Translations under genes and position numbers: made by a program
Shown here: positions 48,207 through 59,716 of the stretch, in pieces
How the letters are laid out: every line of letters starts with the position of its first letter
Position numbering within the stretch: the stretch's first letter is position 1
The notes under the pieces: model-generated
Databases searched by the model: none
Told to the model about the DNA's origin: nothing
The model's input: the letters and a program-made list of their open reading frames with translations, nothing else
Assembly (NCBI GenBank): GCA_022836615.1
Contig: MU405211.1
Span: 62,001-126,000 of the forward strand
Length of the DNA: 64,000 nt
Reading direction: 5' to 3'
Source of the DNA: Annulohypoxylon bovei var. microspora
Lineage: Eukaryota; Ascomycota; Sordariomycetes; Xylariales; Hypoxylaceae

Positions 48207-49922
48207 ATGCGTGATGTGACTAATGATGACCATCATAAACCCTGGCAAGTTGAAATGCCACTTATCAGCATCCCGACCGAGACCGTCCACACTCATGTGG
48301 CCCGTCCCGACCAAGAACCACCATCTACCACGGAGGCGACCTATTTCGGCACGAAGGGCTTCCCCGTGGGAATAGACACTTGCGGATTCACCACGGGAAG
48401 TACAGGTGAGTTGCTTCGTTCAAATTTGAAGCAAATATAGTACATTGGCTAACAAGGTTCGTGGAAAGTCACTTGTGACTTCGGGTACGATTGTACCAAC
48501 GTAGGAAACTACCGTGGTTGTTGCGTGGCTGGCGCCGCAGACTGCCTTGCGACGATCTACACCGAGTGTATCGACTACGAGGAGGCCCCTAATTCAGACG
48601 GGTGCGGACAGCACACGCTATGTTGGTTAGTGTAAACCGAACAAGAACCTGTGTAGAAAACTAGACAGGACAAGCTAAAACTAACAATCATCTCTTGATA
48701 TAGCCCAACTTCAAAACCATCATGTTTCATCTACGTATATTCGACTGAGAGCAACCCCGGTTCTACTCTCACGTACGTCGAATGTAACGAATCCAGAGGA
48801 TTCGGGGAGTTGTTCCCCTTCCCCCCGTCACTGATGACGGCAACCTCAGAACCTAGTTCCTCATCCGACTCATCGAGCTCGGATTCATCCACCGACGAGC
48901 CTGAGCAACCGTCTTCCCACTCCAAATCCGCAGGCGCTATAATCGGCGGCGTAATCGGCGGCGTCGTCTTCATCCTCCTGATCATCCTCGCCGCCGTCCT
49001 CCTCCTCCGCTACCGCCGGCGCCGCCGTCAAGCCGCAACCGGCGTCACCACCATCCCCCTCGGCCCCGCCAAGACGCCGCACAGCTCGACAGACACCTCG
49101 CCCAGCGCCGAGAAAGCCCAACCCCAACCCCAAACCCGCGCCGCAGTCGCCGCGCCCGCCCCAACAGCCACCAGATCCGCGCACCGCAAGCTCCCACGCT
49201 CGCTCTCCATGATCCGCGAGCACGCTCCCCCCATCATCCCCACGGCCTCCGCCGGCCTCAGCCGCAACAAGTCCACCTCGGCCACGACCTCGACCACGGC
49301 GCCGTCGCGCGGCAGCTTCGGCCCCAACTGGCCCCTCGGCCCGGCCAGCAACCCGCTGGCCGCGCACCCCGTCGACGCGCGCCTCAGGAAGCGGCTGAGC
49401 GGCTTCGGCATGGCGGACCTGAGCGCGGCGCCGCGCGTGCCCCCGCTGAGCTTGAGCCGCACGCCGCCCCCGCCCGGCAGCAGGCATGCGCCGCCGAAGT
49501 CGCCGCGCGGCGCGGGGCTCAGGAGCCCGCGCCTGGAGTACGTGCCCGTGTCGCCGATCGAGGGCGTGGCGTTCGGGGCCGCGCGCGCGGGCAGGGGGTT
49601 GGATGGGCGGCTAGCCGGGGACGGGGGCGGTGGTGCTGGCACGAGAGCTACGGGTACGACTGTGGCTACGGGGAAAGGTATGGCTGCGGATAGGGATAGG
49701 GGTATGGGGGTGGAAGCGGAGCCGGTGTCGCCGATCGGGAGCGACGACGGAGAGTTCGAGGAGGACACGCAGCGGTTTAGCTACGTGTCTGCGCCGAGCG
49801 CGCATTTCGAGGGGGACGAGCTGGTTTCGCCGGTGAGCCCGCATGGGGGAGGCGATGGGGACGAGGAGAGCCCGCGGGCGGTTAGTCCGCTTGAGAGTCG
49901 GCGGGGGAGCGTGTCGTCTTAG
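48207..49922 (+). CDS. Cys-rich single-pass membrane protein (WSC/Mid2-like architecture)
   Basis: Three exons, 48207-48405, 48457-48625 and 48704-49922 (introns 51 and 78 bp), 528 residues from the ATG used. The ectodomain (to about residue 160) has 12 cysteines in motifs such as DTCGFTTGS, VTCDFGYDC, RGCCVAGAADC and HTLCCPTSKPSC. A Ser-rich stalk follows, then one strong helix (about 200-224, IIGGVIGGVVFILLIILAAV) and a basic stop-transfer RYRRRRR. The ~300-residue cytoplasmic tail is Pro/Ala/Ser-rich and very GC-rich. The layout resembles fungal cell-wall stress sensors or adhesin-like proteins, but I recognise no named family. Oddity: no signal peptide is visible at this start. An upstream exon from 48101 fits in phase but also lacks a convincing signal, so the 5' end is uncertain. 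Confidence 0.8.
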
Positions 49923-50859
49923 GATGGCGGATTGTATTGTTAGAGATTTGGTTATGCTTTGTGAGTTGGAGTGAAAAGTTTTATTTGGTATGATACATTT
50001 CGGCTGCTAGTGGTTTTTATACCCAGGGGCGTTTTTATGAACATCCACATGATTTCTGTATTTATAGTATTTATTTAAGATTCGTACTACCCTGTTCCTG
50101 TCGTGGAACGATGCCGGGAGGATATTTCCGGTAGGTAACGTGTGTTTTCACGGCTACGTACATGTGACACAGCTTAGTACGGAATATTCGACCAAGGGCC
50201 TGGGGTGGCCATCCTGCATGCGTCGTGAAACGTTTTGTGTCATCGTGTATGTATAGGTAGTACTACCTACCTGCCTAATATATTAAGAAACGGTTATCAA
50301 GTGATTTGTGGTGTTATCCAGGCTTCCTCTTGTCAGGAGTCAGTCAGGAGTGACAATAATGGTGTTGACATGACAGTACTGCAGGATAAAAAGGGGAGAG
50401 AGGTGTTGCTTTTCTTGCCAGCTTCGTGATGACCCGCCCCCCAACCCGATGCTAGTCGATCAATTACCGTATTGGGAGTTATGTTCGATCCCGCCCAATT
50501 GGAGCCATCTGATCATCCTTGCCGAGATTTCCTGGGCGGCTCTTGGCCCTTTAAATACGACCCTCACCCATCGTCACCTCCAACTCGTTTGCAAATGAGA
50601 GTATTTCCTCTCCCATTGTCATGATTGATGAGTCTCGGGGGATTACTGTACATGATAAAGGATATCGAGTATGCATTGTGTATGTATTTATATATATTTA
50701 TATATATCTTAAATTGAAATATCGATGATGATATTTCCCTTCTGCCTCTTGGGTTCGACATCTCTATTGTATGCTATCTCTCAGGCTTTCCGAAGTCCTC
50801 AAAGACTACCTTAAAGCATAATACATCATAATTAGATCAGTAGAAAATATCAATAAAAT
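49923..50859. other. intergenic, no gene seen
   Basis: Spacer upstream of the GH17 gene with TATA-rich sequence near 50690-50710. A 64-codon ORF (50235-50429) is unsupported. Confidence 0.55.
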
Positions 50860-51977
50860 ATGCAACTCCGTCACTTCGTCTCGCTCAGCTTCGCTGCTAC
50901 TGCCGCCGCCCAGGTCTATCAGGGCTTCAACTACGGCTCAACTAACAACGATGGATCATGTCGAGGTTATCCCGATTTCCGAGGCTTCTTTGAGCGCGCT
51001 AAGAACCTACCCGGCACCGAGGGCCACTTCACGGCCGCCCGTCTGTACACGTCCATCCAGTGCGGCACGGCAGCCGATCCGATCTCAGCGTTCCAGGCCG
51101 CGATCGACACAAACACGGACATCCTCGTCGGCCTGTGGGCTAGCGCCGGCCGTGCCACTTATGAGAACGAGCTAAACGCACTCATTACCGCCGCTAAACA
51201 GTTAGGTACTGCTTTCACCGATCGTGTCGTTGGTATCAGCGTCGGATCTGAAGACCTTTACCGAAGCAGCGATGAGGGTCAGGCTAGCGATGCAGGCGTT
51301 GGTGCCACAGGTGCAGAAATAGAGGGCTATATTGGTTGGATCCGAGATTGGGTTCGTGGTACAGCTCTAGAAGGCAAGCCCATCGGTCATGTTGATACCT
51401 GGTTAGTTCCCCCCTAAGGCTTCGGGACTTGGTGATTTACAAAGTACCTGTTGTGGCTGACGTGCGATAATCACGAATAGGACCGCCTGGGTTCTGCCCG
51501 AGAATGCCGGTGTCGTCTCATCCGTCGACTTCCTAGGCCATAACGCATTCCCGTACTTCGAGACAACTAGGATCAACGCCATCGAACAGGCTGCTGACAA
51601 TTTCTGGTCTGCCCTTAAGCAGACCGAGAGCGTCGCGGGCAGCAAACCCGTCTTCATTACCGAGACTGGCTGGCCAAACAGTGAGTCTCCCCTGAATTTG
51701 AACAAGGCCCATACCTTTTACCCTTCCCCCCTTTCTCTATGTCTCTGAAAAATATCCTTGCTGACTTGTTCACGACATAGTGGGTCCCCAGCAACGGGAT
51801 GCTGTCGCTTCCCTCGAAAACGCGAAGGGTTACTACTCACAGATCGGCTGCGCGCTCTTCGGCCAGCGCACTACCTTCTGGTACACTTTGGTTGATGCCA
51901 ATACGGCGCAGACGGACATCTCCTTTGCCGTCACCCCTATTGACAGTGCTACACCAAAATTTGACTTGACCTGCTAG
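50860..51977 (+). CDS. glucan 1,3-beta-glucosidase family GH17, secreted
   Basis: Three exons, 50860-51401, 51481-51680 and 51781-51977 (introns 79 and 100 bp), 312 residues. The signal peptide MQLRHFVSLSFAATAAA is followed by QVYQGFNYGST, the usual first strand of the GH17 barrel. The general acid lies in VGISVGSEDLYR and the nucleophile in FITETGWPN, which spans the second intron; both catalytic Glu are present. There is no GPI signal or Ser/Thr-rich extension: the protein stops after KFDLTC, as in soluble wall-bound Bgl2-type enzymes. Expected role: cutting or transglycosylating beta-1,3-glucan during wall remodelling. The second secreted glycoside hydrolase within 5 kb. Confidence 0.94.
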
Positions 51978-52200
51978 ATGGGAAAGGGAGTGGGGTCTGG
52001 ATTGGCGTCGATAGCGAATGAGCTTGACCAACATTGGAGGTTGCGTTGCTTTTAATAGCGTTTCGTGAGCTAGACGGGAAGCCTGTATGAGACCTACGCC
52101 GCGTATTATGAAATAAGAATATAGAAGGTAATTAATCATTATTATTGACCTTAAGGTGATGCCTCCTAGGAAACCTATCGACTAGGTAACTAAACGAGGA

Positions 52201-53623
52201 TTACTTTATGTCCGATTGTCTTTCAGCCCAGGCTTCATCAGCCGCCTTCTTGGCGTTGAATCCCCATAGCCATGGTTGGAAGAACGGGTCTGCCAGCAAG
52301 TTAGGGTAACCGGCGGTGGGATTGTCGTTTTCAGTCAACAGTTCCCTATCGCGCTCTTCCTTAAGGGGACCGTCGGCCATCTGGCTCGAGCGGCCGTTCT
52401 TCGTACTTGCACGAATTACGTGGGCTACCCTTTCTTTCCGCAGTCGTTGAAATATTTCGAGACTGTCGTTTATTTCACACAGAGACTGCGACTTGCCCAG
52501 TAAGTGCGAAAGGATCGAGACAGACTCGAGACCCAAGGCCGCACCTTGTGCTCTAAGTCAAGTAGTGCTAGTTAGCTCACTGTTGCGGAAGATCTAGTGA
52601 AACTTACAGAAATGGCGGAAGCTGATGCGCGGCATCGCCAACGATGCAGAACTTGCCGCCGCCACCGATCCACTGCGTCTCTTCATCGACCGCCATTGGC
52701 GCGAAAAACATCCAACGCATGCAGCTCGTCCCTAGACTAATTAATTCACGCAACTTCGGATCCCAGTCTTTGAACTGTGCTCTGAATTCCTCAAGGTCGA
52801 CAATCTGTGAGCCAATGAAACTGTCCTTAGGATCGCACGACCATGGCCACGTAATTGCGATATTCTGCATGCCACCAAGTCCATAAGTGACGGCATGACA
52901 CCCGGGACCGAGCCAAGAAACCGATCGAGGCTGTTCGACAAGATCTCGCAGGTTAGGCCGCTCCTTTATGACTTTCTGGTCCACAAGAATTCGATTGACG
53001 ACTTTTCCGAGGGGCGTGTATTCAAGCTTGCATCCGGTCAAAGCCTCGCGAACAGCAGAATTCGCGCCATCTGCGCCGATGAACAGATCTGAGTGAAAGC
53101 ACTCTATAGAAGAGTCAAATTTCAGGTGACCATTTGTTATATCAATGTTCTCAACTGAGACTGCAGTGCCGAACCGCACCACGACGCCTTGCGCGATAGC
53201 CTCATCGTAGAGAATCTGTCGTAGATCCGCCCGATGGATCGAGATGAGCGGGGCACCATATTTTCCCTCCAGCCCTCGTAGATCCAAACTGTGTAGTGTT
53301 TGGCCCGTCGTGTATGCTTTAAGTACCGTAGCCTCCAGAAGCACACACTTAAACATGATTTTGTCGTAGAGCCCAAGATCTTGCAACACGCAAACGGCAT
53401 TTGGGTGTAACATAATACCAGCTCCATACTAAAACCTGTTGTTTAGCAAGACTGAGACGTCAACTTTTCTTCGTGATTGGCAACTTGCAGTCGTAAGGAC
53501 GGCGTCCTTCTCAAGTATTGTTACCCTGAAACCGTAGCGACGCAGGATGATACCGCCAGCGAGACCTACGATACCAGCCCCAATAATACAGACGTGGAAA
53601 TTTGAGTGGAATTCGGAACCCAT
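52201..53623 (-). CDS. FAD-dependent monooxygenase (salicylate-hydroxylase type)
   Basis: Three exons on the minus strand: 53623-53489, 53428-52608 and 52552-52201, 435 residues. The first intron (60 bp) appears to use a GC donor (GCAAGT) with acceptor TTTTAG; the second (55 bp) is GTAAGT...TTAG. Motifs in order: Rossmann VCIIGAGIVGLAGGIILRR, the GAGIMLHPNAVCVL stretch, the DG motif FIGADGANSAVRE, and the GD motif FCIVGDAAHQLPPFLAQGAA that spans intron 2. This is the single-component class A flavoprotein hydroxylase layout: NADPH-dependent hydroxylation of aromatic or polyketide-like substrates, cytosolic. Substrate cannot be read from sequence. It lies only 184 bp from the end of a co-directional receptor gene and within a run of redox genes. 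Confidence 0.9.
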
Positions 53624-53700
53624 CGTAGCTATTAGAAAAGTGCATTTATGTTTCAAAATTAAAATACAAGCGTATAGATTCATGTGGGCTTTTATAATAC

Positions 53701-53727
53701 CTATCTAGGTACCTAGGTACCTAGGTA
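53701..53727. repeat. overlapping TACCTAGGTA palindromes
   Basis: Two exact overlapping copies (53710-53719 and 53718-53727) in the short spacer upstream of the FAD monooxygenase start. Part of the window-wide repeated word described in the findings. Confidence 0.9.
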
Positions 53728-53807
53728 TGTTTCCACCTCAAACCAATCTATCCGACCCCTTATATTTTAGCTGCGCATTATACGGCACCCGGACCCGACT
53801 CATCTCT

Positions 53808-55277
53808 TCACATTAAGGAGGTCTCAGCCCGAAATTCCTTATCGACCATAATTCTTCCCTTTGGTTTCGATTCTAGTGCGTAGTCTCCGAGGACTTCGTG
53901 CTTGGAATTGGCGGAAGAGGAACCAGCCGCTGCTGGACGAAGCGAAGTCTCCTCGTCTTCGAGACGCTGGTGATACAAGGGAAGTTGGGTGCGCTTCTTA
54001 GAGTCCTTCAGGTTCGAGTTTATTAGATAGGAGGACCCGCCGCCTATCTTTCTTCTATCTAGGTAGCTCCGAAAAAGGGGCGCATATGTCGGCAGACAGC
54101 AACCGAGCAGGCCGACAACATTCTCTACCAAGTGCCAGAATAATGTCCCTGCTGTGTACCATGTTATATCGGAGAAATATATGAGCGGTTCGGCTGCCGA
54201 GAAGCTGATAACCCATTGGCAGATGACGATTCTAGTGATGCCGATTGCAATAACACTATTTTCGAGGTTAGGCTTATCTTATGCATCACATTTTAAGACT
54301 AAAATGTCCCTATGGCCATTCCCAACCCGCTATGGATATCGGAGAAATGAACTCACATAGTTCCTAGAAGGAAAATGCCGCCAACTGCAATCTTCTGCCT
54401 CAAAGGCAGTTGCAACATGTACAAGTGTGGGACTGGCGCAACGAAGATAATTACATCGAGGATCAAATCAGAAACGGCGATAGAAAGATAGAATGGCTGT
54501 AGTTCGACACAGGAATCACCGTACTCCCACTCAAAATTGGTCCAGAGGGTCATCGCAGGGGTACATTGGAAAGCGCAAGCAAGCGTGTATGCGATGCCCC
54601 AAAGCACGGTTATGCTAATGAGGATATTATTGGCGATTCGAGAGGCATTTACCGAAAAGATCCGGCGGTAGAAGAACAACACCGAGAGCTTGATAACACA
54701 GAGCCCAAACGTCCCAAACACTTCATAGGCGTATTTGGTTTTCTCATAGGTGTATAATTGCTTCGTATGCGCGACATGCCCATCAACTAGTTGTTGGTGA
54801 GTACCCAGCCCTCCCTTTGTAGTCGCTACGAATACTTTCATGAGCTTGCAGTTTTGACAAAACGTTAAAGTGCTACGTACCGATTATTTGGATTACCGAA
54901 AGCCCAATACAGATTATCCTATTCAGCCTAGGTCAATATGAAGATATAAAGTGGTCATCCTCACTTCCACAAACAATCATTGTTTCACCGTAGCCCACTT
55001 CCGTGAACTCCGAAAGGAAAAGAAAGGAGTGTATGACTTACTAAATCAACATCAGTCAGTAAAGTCATCCTTTCGCAAGATATAGATACCCTCATATACA
55101 TACCATCGATAGAAGAGTGAACCAGTCATCGACCCCCAGCTTCGCTGCGCTCATTAGGCGTGCGTAGAATCTGAGACTTACGGCGGCAATAGGGATTATC
55201 ATGAATAGTATGGCTGTGCCTATCAAGACTGACGACGGGTATGGATTGTAATTTGGATCGAGGTAGGGGCTCGGCAT
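53808..55277 (-). CDS. PTH11/SAT4-like integral membrane protein, possible frame defect at first junction
   Basis: Exons read on the minus strand: 55277-55104 (MPSPYLD to LGVDDWFTLLSM), a short exon ending 54881 that encodes IICIGLSVIQII, 54825-54357 (ATTKGGLGTHQQLVDG to GIFLLGT), and 54255-53808 (VIAIGITRIVICQWV to a hydrophilic tail ending ETSLM). The fungal rhodopsin domain is clear: YEVFGTFGLCVIKLSVLFFY, the extracellular ACAFQCTP, FYLSIAVSDLILDVIIFVAP, and WYTAGTLFWHLVENVVGLLG. The later joins are in phase. At the first join, exon 1 ends in phase 0 before a good GTATGT donor, but the conserved frame of the short exon needs two leftover bases. Either a micro-exon is hidden in the 185-bp gap or a frameshift has damaged the gene. 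Putative plasma-membrane sensor. Confidence 0.75.
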
Positions 55278-56696
55278 CTTGACCATTACTCATATGAGGG
55301 ATATAGCCACTTGCGGTATCGAAACATCAAGAAGATGTACAAACAAGTTAGGCATTTTCGATTTATAAATTCGGTGGCGATGTTGAACCCATCAATACTT
55401 CGTAGATATAGGTAACTAACTATAACTAATCTAGGTAGCCATAAGACTTTAGGATCTCATCGTACAGCGACATATATATCGCTATTCCACGTAGCACAAA
55501 GAGGATCACTAATGACGAAAAATCAGTGAGATTGGGAAATATGTCCTACCTAGGTAAGTGTTAGTTGTGTAACATGTGATAAAACACAGGTGATAAGAAT
55601 CAAAAAGGCAGGTTCTCACCGACGGGCTCCTAGTCGAGAGATAATTACTAATTGAGGGGGTAATACCATATGAGATATGTAAATCCCGTACAGTTTATTA
55701 TCCCTACACATTTCTAATAGCATTGGATACATACAACCAGTATCGTCGGGTACAGTCTACTGCCATAGGTAGGTACTTTATGAATTACCTACGATAAAGA
55801 AGTGTAGACTTTTTCCCGGATTAACTTAGAGACGCAGAACCCTGAGCTCCTACGTGACATCCGAGGTGCTGGGCAGTTTCTGGACTTGGCGACTGAACCA
55901 ACTATCAAGACATATCCGTATTCTGTTCTAGGTAATGGCAACGGGCGGCGCATGTAGCACCTATATCTTCATGCCTACGCAGCCAGACGTCGTCTGCGCC
56001 GCCCTACGTACTATCGCGGAAAGCTCCCAGTATGTGTTAGCGGGTTCCTGTATCGTGCAAGCACCCCCGCTCTAAAGTAGCAAGTGCTACTAGTGGTCCC
56101 GCATATATTCTGTTCGGTTTCGGAGGCCCGCCGTTGTCTTTCAGCCCGTCGTCGAAAAAGCCCGTCCGTTGGTTACTTGTCCCGTCCACTTTCGAAAAGC
56201 ACAGCAGCCACCTCGATTAAATATATATCGCGGGCGATTCCAAACGCAGGGTGTTATCGGAGTATAGAAGCTGGACGTTTTGATCAAATGGGTTAATACC
56301 ACTGGAGTGCTGTTTTACAATAAGATGGAAACAAAGTAGCAGTAGAAATACTTGTCAGGCTTTTAATCAGCCGACTTTTTACCGGAGCTTCGCTGCGTAC
56401 AGATGTAGACTTGAATGTTGTTGAGAAATGAACCAAGTACATAAGTGGGTCTCATGTGACCTGTGTTACCTGCGGAACTAACGTTGATCCTTGTCGACCT
56501 TACCACCCTGCCACCCTTACCCATTTAGGACGATCCCCACATTTCTTCCTCTTTGTTTCAACCAAATATCCCCCTGAGAATGATGTTCATAATATGTCGA
56601 GTTTCAGCTGATATTATATTATCTGTAAATTCTGAGTGATAGGTTACAGGGTGAGGTGATATTCATCCTGAGCCTCGCACTCTATGCTATTAAACG
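55278..56696. other. divergent intergenic region
   Basis: 1.4 kb between the receptor (minus) and the sugar transporter (plus), presumably holding both promoters. Contains TACCTAGGTA at 55547-55556. No gene seen. Confidence 0.55.
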
Positions 56697-58528
56697 ATGA
56701 CTCGTCTCATTAAACAAACGGCGCCGATCCTGCCGCCTGATACCATCGCGCCGGGCCGGGCGCGGCAGGCAAACCTGCGATACGTCTACACCCTCACTGC
56801 CTTCGTATCGATCGGGGCTTTCCTCTTTGGCTGGGACCAGGGGGTCATGGCTATGATTATCGCAGACGAACGATGGTTGAAGTTGATGCAACCCTCCAAC
56901 GACTGGAGCGTGGGCTTCGTCATAAGCATCTACAATATCGGTTGTGTTATTGGCGCTATGACGACCGGTTTTTTCGCAGATGCCTGTGGTCGCGAGAGGA
57001 CGATATCCCTAGCAAGCACAGTATTCATCATTGGCGCGTTGATTCAAGCCGCGTCTTACACTATTGCGCAGATTGTAAGTTTCAATCCCGTTCGCTTTAT
57101 TAGAGAAACATGTTGCGGAATCTAAGCTAATCTTAATCGCGCTAGAGTTTCGGCCGTTGGGTCCTCGGACTTGGTGTTGGCGCGTATTCTGCCGGTGTCC
57201 CACTCTACATTTCGGAGATCTCTCCGGCTGAGCTCCGTGGTAGGATCGTAGGAATTGAATTGATGATTCTTTGTTTTGGTGAAATGGTCGTATTCTGGAT
57301 CGTTTACGCTTTTTACTTCATGGACTCTGACGATTGGTGGCGTATTCCGCTTGCTATTCAAGTTGTCCCTGCTCTCATCCTTGCCGTGGGATGCTGGACA
57401 TGGGTGCCTCCTAGTCCACGTTGGCTTGTCGCTGAGGAAAGGTACGAGTGTGCACTTGAAGTCCTTTCGAGGCTCCATGGTTCAGAGGCGGCCGAGCTCG
57501 AAATTAGCGAGATCCGGAAAACTGTCTCTGAAGAGCAAGTCACTACGCAAGCCTCTTGGTCGGACATGTTCAAGGCTCCAGTCTTAAGAGTCACCTTCTT
57601 AGGTGTTGTCATTCAGATGTTCCAACAAATAACGGGGACGAATGGAATCTTTTATTATGCCCCTTCGCTTTTTAAGAGAGGGGGAATTACGGATCCTACC
57701 ATGGCTAATCTAGCGACTGGAGGTATTGGTGTAGTACTATTTCTCAGTTCTTGGATACCAATTTTCTACTTTGATCGCTTTGGGCGCAAGACCTGGTTCC
57801 AATTTGGCCTTGTAGGCATGTTCTTTGCTCTAATAGGAATCTGTGTTCTACAACAACATGCGTCGGACTACCCAAATAGCCCGGTCAATAATGCTATTGT
57901 CATCTTTCCGTATATGTTTTACACATTCTTCAACATGAGCTGGAGTTCAGGCTCGTGGACTTATGCTGCCGAGATATTTCCAATCTCTCTACGTGTAAGT
58001 CACTATCCGGCTATTGAACGATGTGTTACTAATTTTTATAACCTACCTAGGCAAAGGGCAATGCCCTATGCACCGCTTCGCTCTGGATGTCAAATTTTAT
58101 AGTAGCTCAGGTGTCTCCTCCCATCGAGAGTGCTACAGGTTATGGCCTTTATGTGCTTTTTGCAATTATCTGTGTCATAGCATTCTTCTTCGTGCGCTAT
58201 GCTCTGGGTAAGTGATCTAAGTAAGATATCTTGTAAAATTTCTAACCAGTTATAGTCGAAACAAAGGGACGCTCACTCGAAGAGATGGCAGAACTTTTTG
58301 GGATCAACGGAAACGAAAAATATCAAAAGCTGCAAGATTCAGCGAGTCAAGGTAAGTACATGACTTTGAGATGTCTAAGCTAATGGCTCTTCGCTAAGGC
58401 CTCTGTTTTACAATTCCCTATCGTGATAAAGTGCTAACGGAAGCGCTGCTATTGCAGGATTACTTCAATATAATTCGAGAGATGAAGATACCACCCTAGT
58501 CGACGATGACTCGGAGAATATCGAATAG
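56697..58528 (+). CDS. MFS sugar transporter
   Basis: Five exons: 56697-57074, 57146-57994, 58051-58207, 58256-58351 and 58458-58528 (introns 71, 56, 48, 106 bp), 516 residues, typical of fungal hexose-transporter-like proteins. Sugar-porter signatures in order: FLFGWDQGVMAMII (helix 1), DACGRER (loop 2-3), GLGVGAYSAGVPLYISEISP with PAELRGR after helix 4-5, PPSPRWLVAEER before the central loop, QQITGTNGIFYYAP (helix 7), DRFGRK (loop 8-9) and VETKGRSLEEM after helix 12, the last crossing intron 3. Likely proton symport or facilitated uptake of a hexose or disaccharide at the plasma membrane; the exact substrate is not readable. The acidic C-terminal tail is short. A MITE inserted 54 bp past the stop. 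Confidence 0.93.
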
Positions 58529-59716
58529 GCAGTAATTGTTATCTTTTCAAATCCGAGTGATAACATTACAGCATGCGACCTATACGAAGGTTAAGGTCAA
58601 AGTTTCGCACATCTGATCAGGGGTTAAATCCGTGTAAACCGATGCCTTTGTGCACTGTGAGAACCTCCACTTCCAAGGGTTGTTTCAGTGGCTGAGTGCC
58701 CTAGGCTATAATGGTTAACCACTAGATTTTAGCGAAAAGATCACTATTAGGTCTGAAGCTTAGCTTCAGGCCGATACAGTATCAATTCCAATTGCTGATC
58801 TAATCATGCACTGTGCAATGACCGCGAAAGATGTGCGAAACTTTTGGCCTTGACCTTCGTACAGATTCTATTTTAATACTTTTACATTCAATAGATACTT
58901 CAATGACTACCTAGGTACTTTGGTAACGATCCACGTTTATTTTAGACCCCAAATAGATTGGCAGCATGCTAAACACAATCCGTCCGTACGGAGCCCCTGG
59001 CTACCTACTACACATAGGCGGCCGTATCCTATTGGATGTAGCCCATTCAACAAGTCAGGTTAAGCTACCTAAGTTTACCGTTTCCGTGTTGGTATTCCCA
59101 GTTTGAATTGACTAACAATTGTTCCAAAATAGGGGGGTTTGCCCCTATTCTTAGTTTATGCATCGTAAACATCATCGTTGATTCTTTCGAGATTACGTAC
59201 CTCTCTGCCAAACTCTCGTTAAATTTGAAAATATGAAGAAAATTGAGAAGCAGTAGGTAGTCAATAGATCCAGCGGTGGACTGCTAGGGTTAAAGGGGAG
59301 TTACCTTGTCTAACCACCAATATACGACCCAAATAAGAATATAATATATTGGGGAAATACCTTCATAATATCAAGACCCAATTATATCAAACTTGGATGA
59401 AGATTTAACTCGTTAAATTTAACGATATATAGGCTTTACATATCTTGCTGGATGCCCTGATTGGAGGGTTATACGACTTGGGGAATATCTTGACCAGTAA
59501 AATAAGCGAACAACAATAACCCGCTATAATGATACAACGTGTGTACGAGAACTGTAGGCGAGAACTGTTCGAGATTTTTGTTAAAAAGACATTTATAGAA
59601 GATTATATCTTTCATAAAGGTTTATTCTTTCCTTACCTACTCTCTCAACCAAGTTTCACTAGCTAAACTTTTATCAATAGGTACCTACCTAAAGTCTCTC
59701 AAAAAAAAAATAAACA
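58529..59716. other. intergenic with a MITE
   Basis: No gene. Holds the Tc1/mariner-like MITE at 58583-58861, TACCTAGGTA at 58918-58927 and a short G/C hairpin around 59130-59152. Confidence 0.6.
58583..58861. mobile_element. Tc1/mariner-like MITE, ~33-bp inverted repeats
   Basis: The left end TACGAAGGTTAAGGTC... is repeated inverted at the right end with about three differences over 33 bp (shared core AAGTTTCGCACATCT). Bases TA flank CGAAGG at both ends, matching a TA target-site duplication. A perfect internal hairpin CTGAAGC-TTA-GCTTCAG lies near the centre. No ORF, so non-autonomous. Confidence 0.82.

Noticed and set aside
48885..49768. Long minus-strand ORFs of 200 and 246 codons
   Set aside because: Antisense shadows caused by the very GC-rich tail of the Cys-rich membrane protein gene; Arg/Ala-rich composition, no domains.
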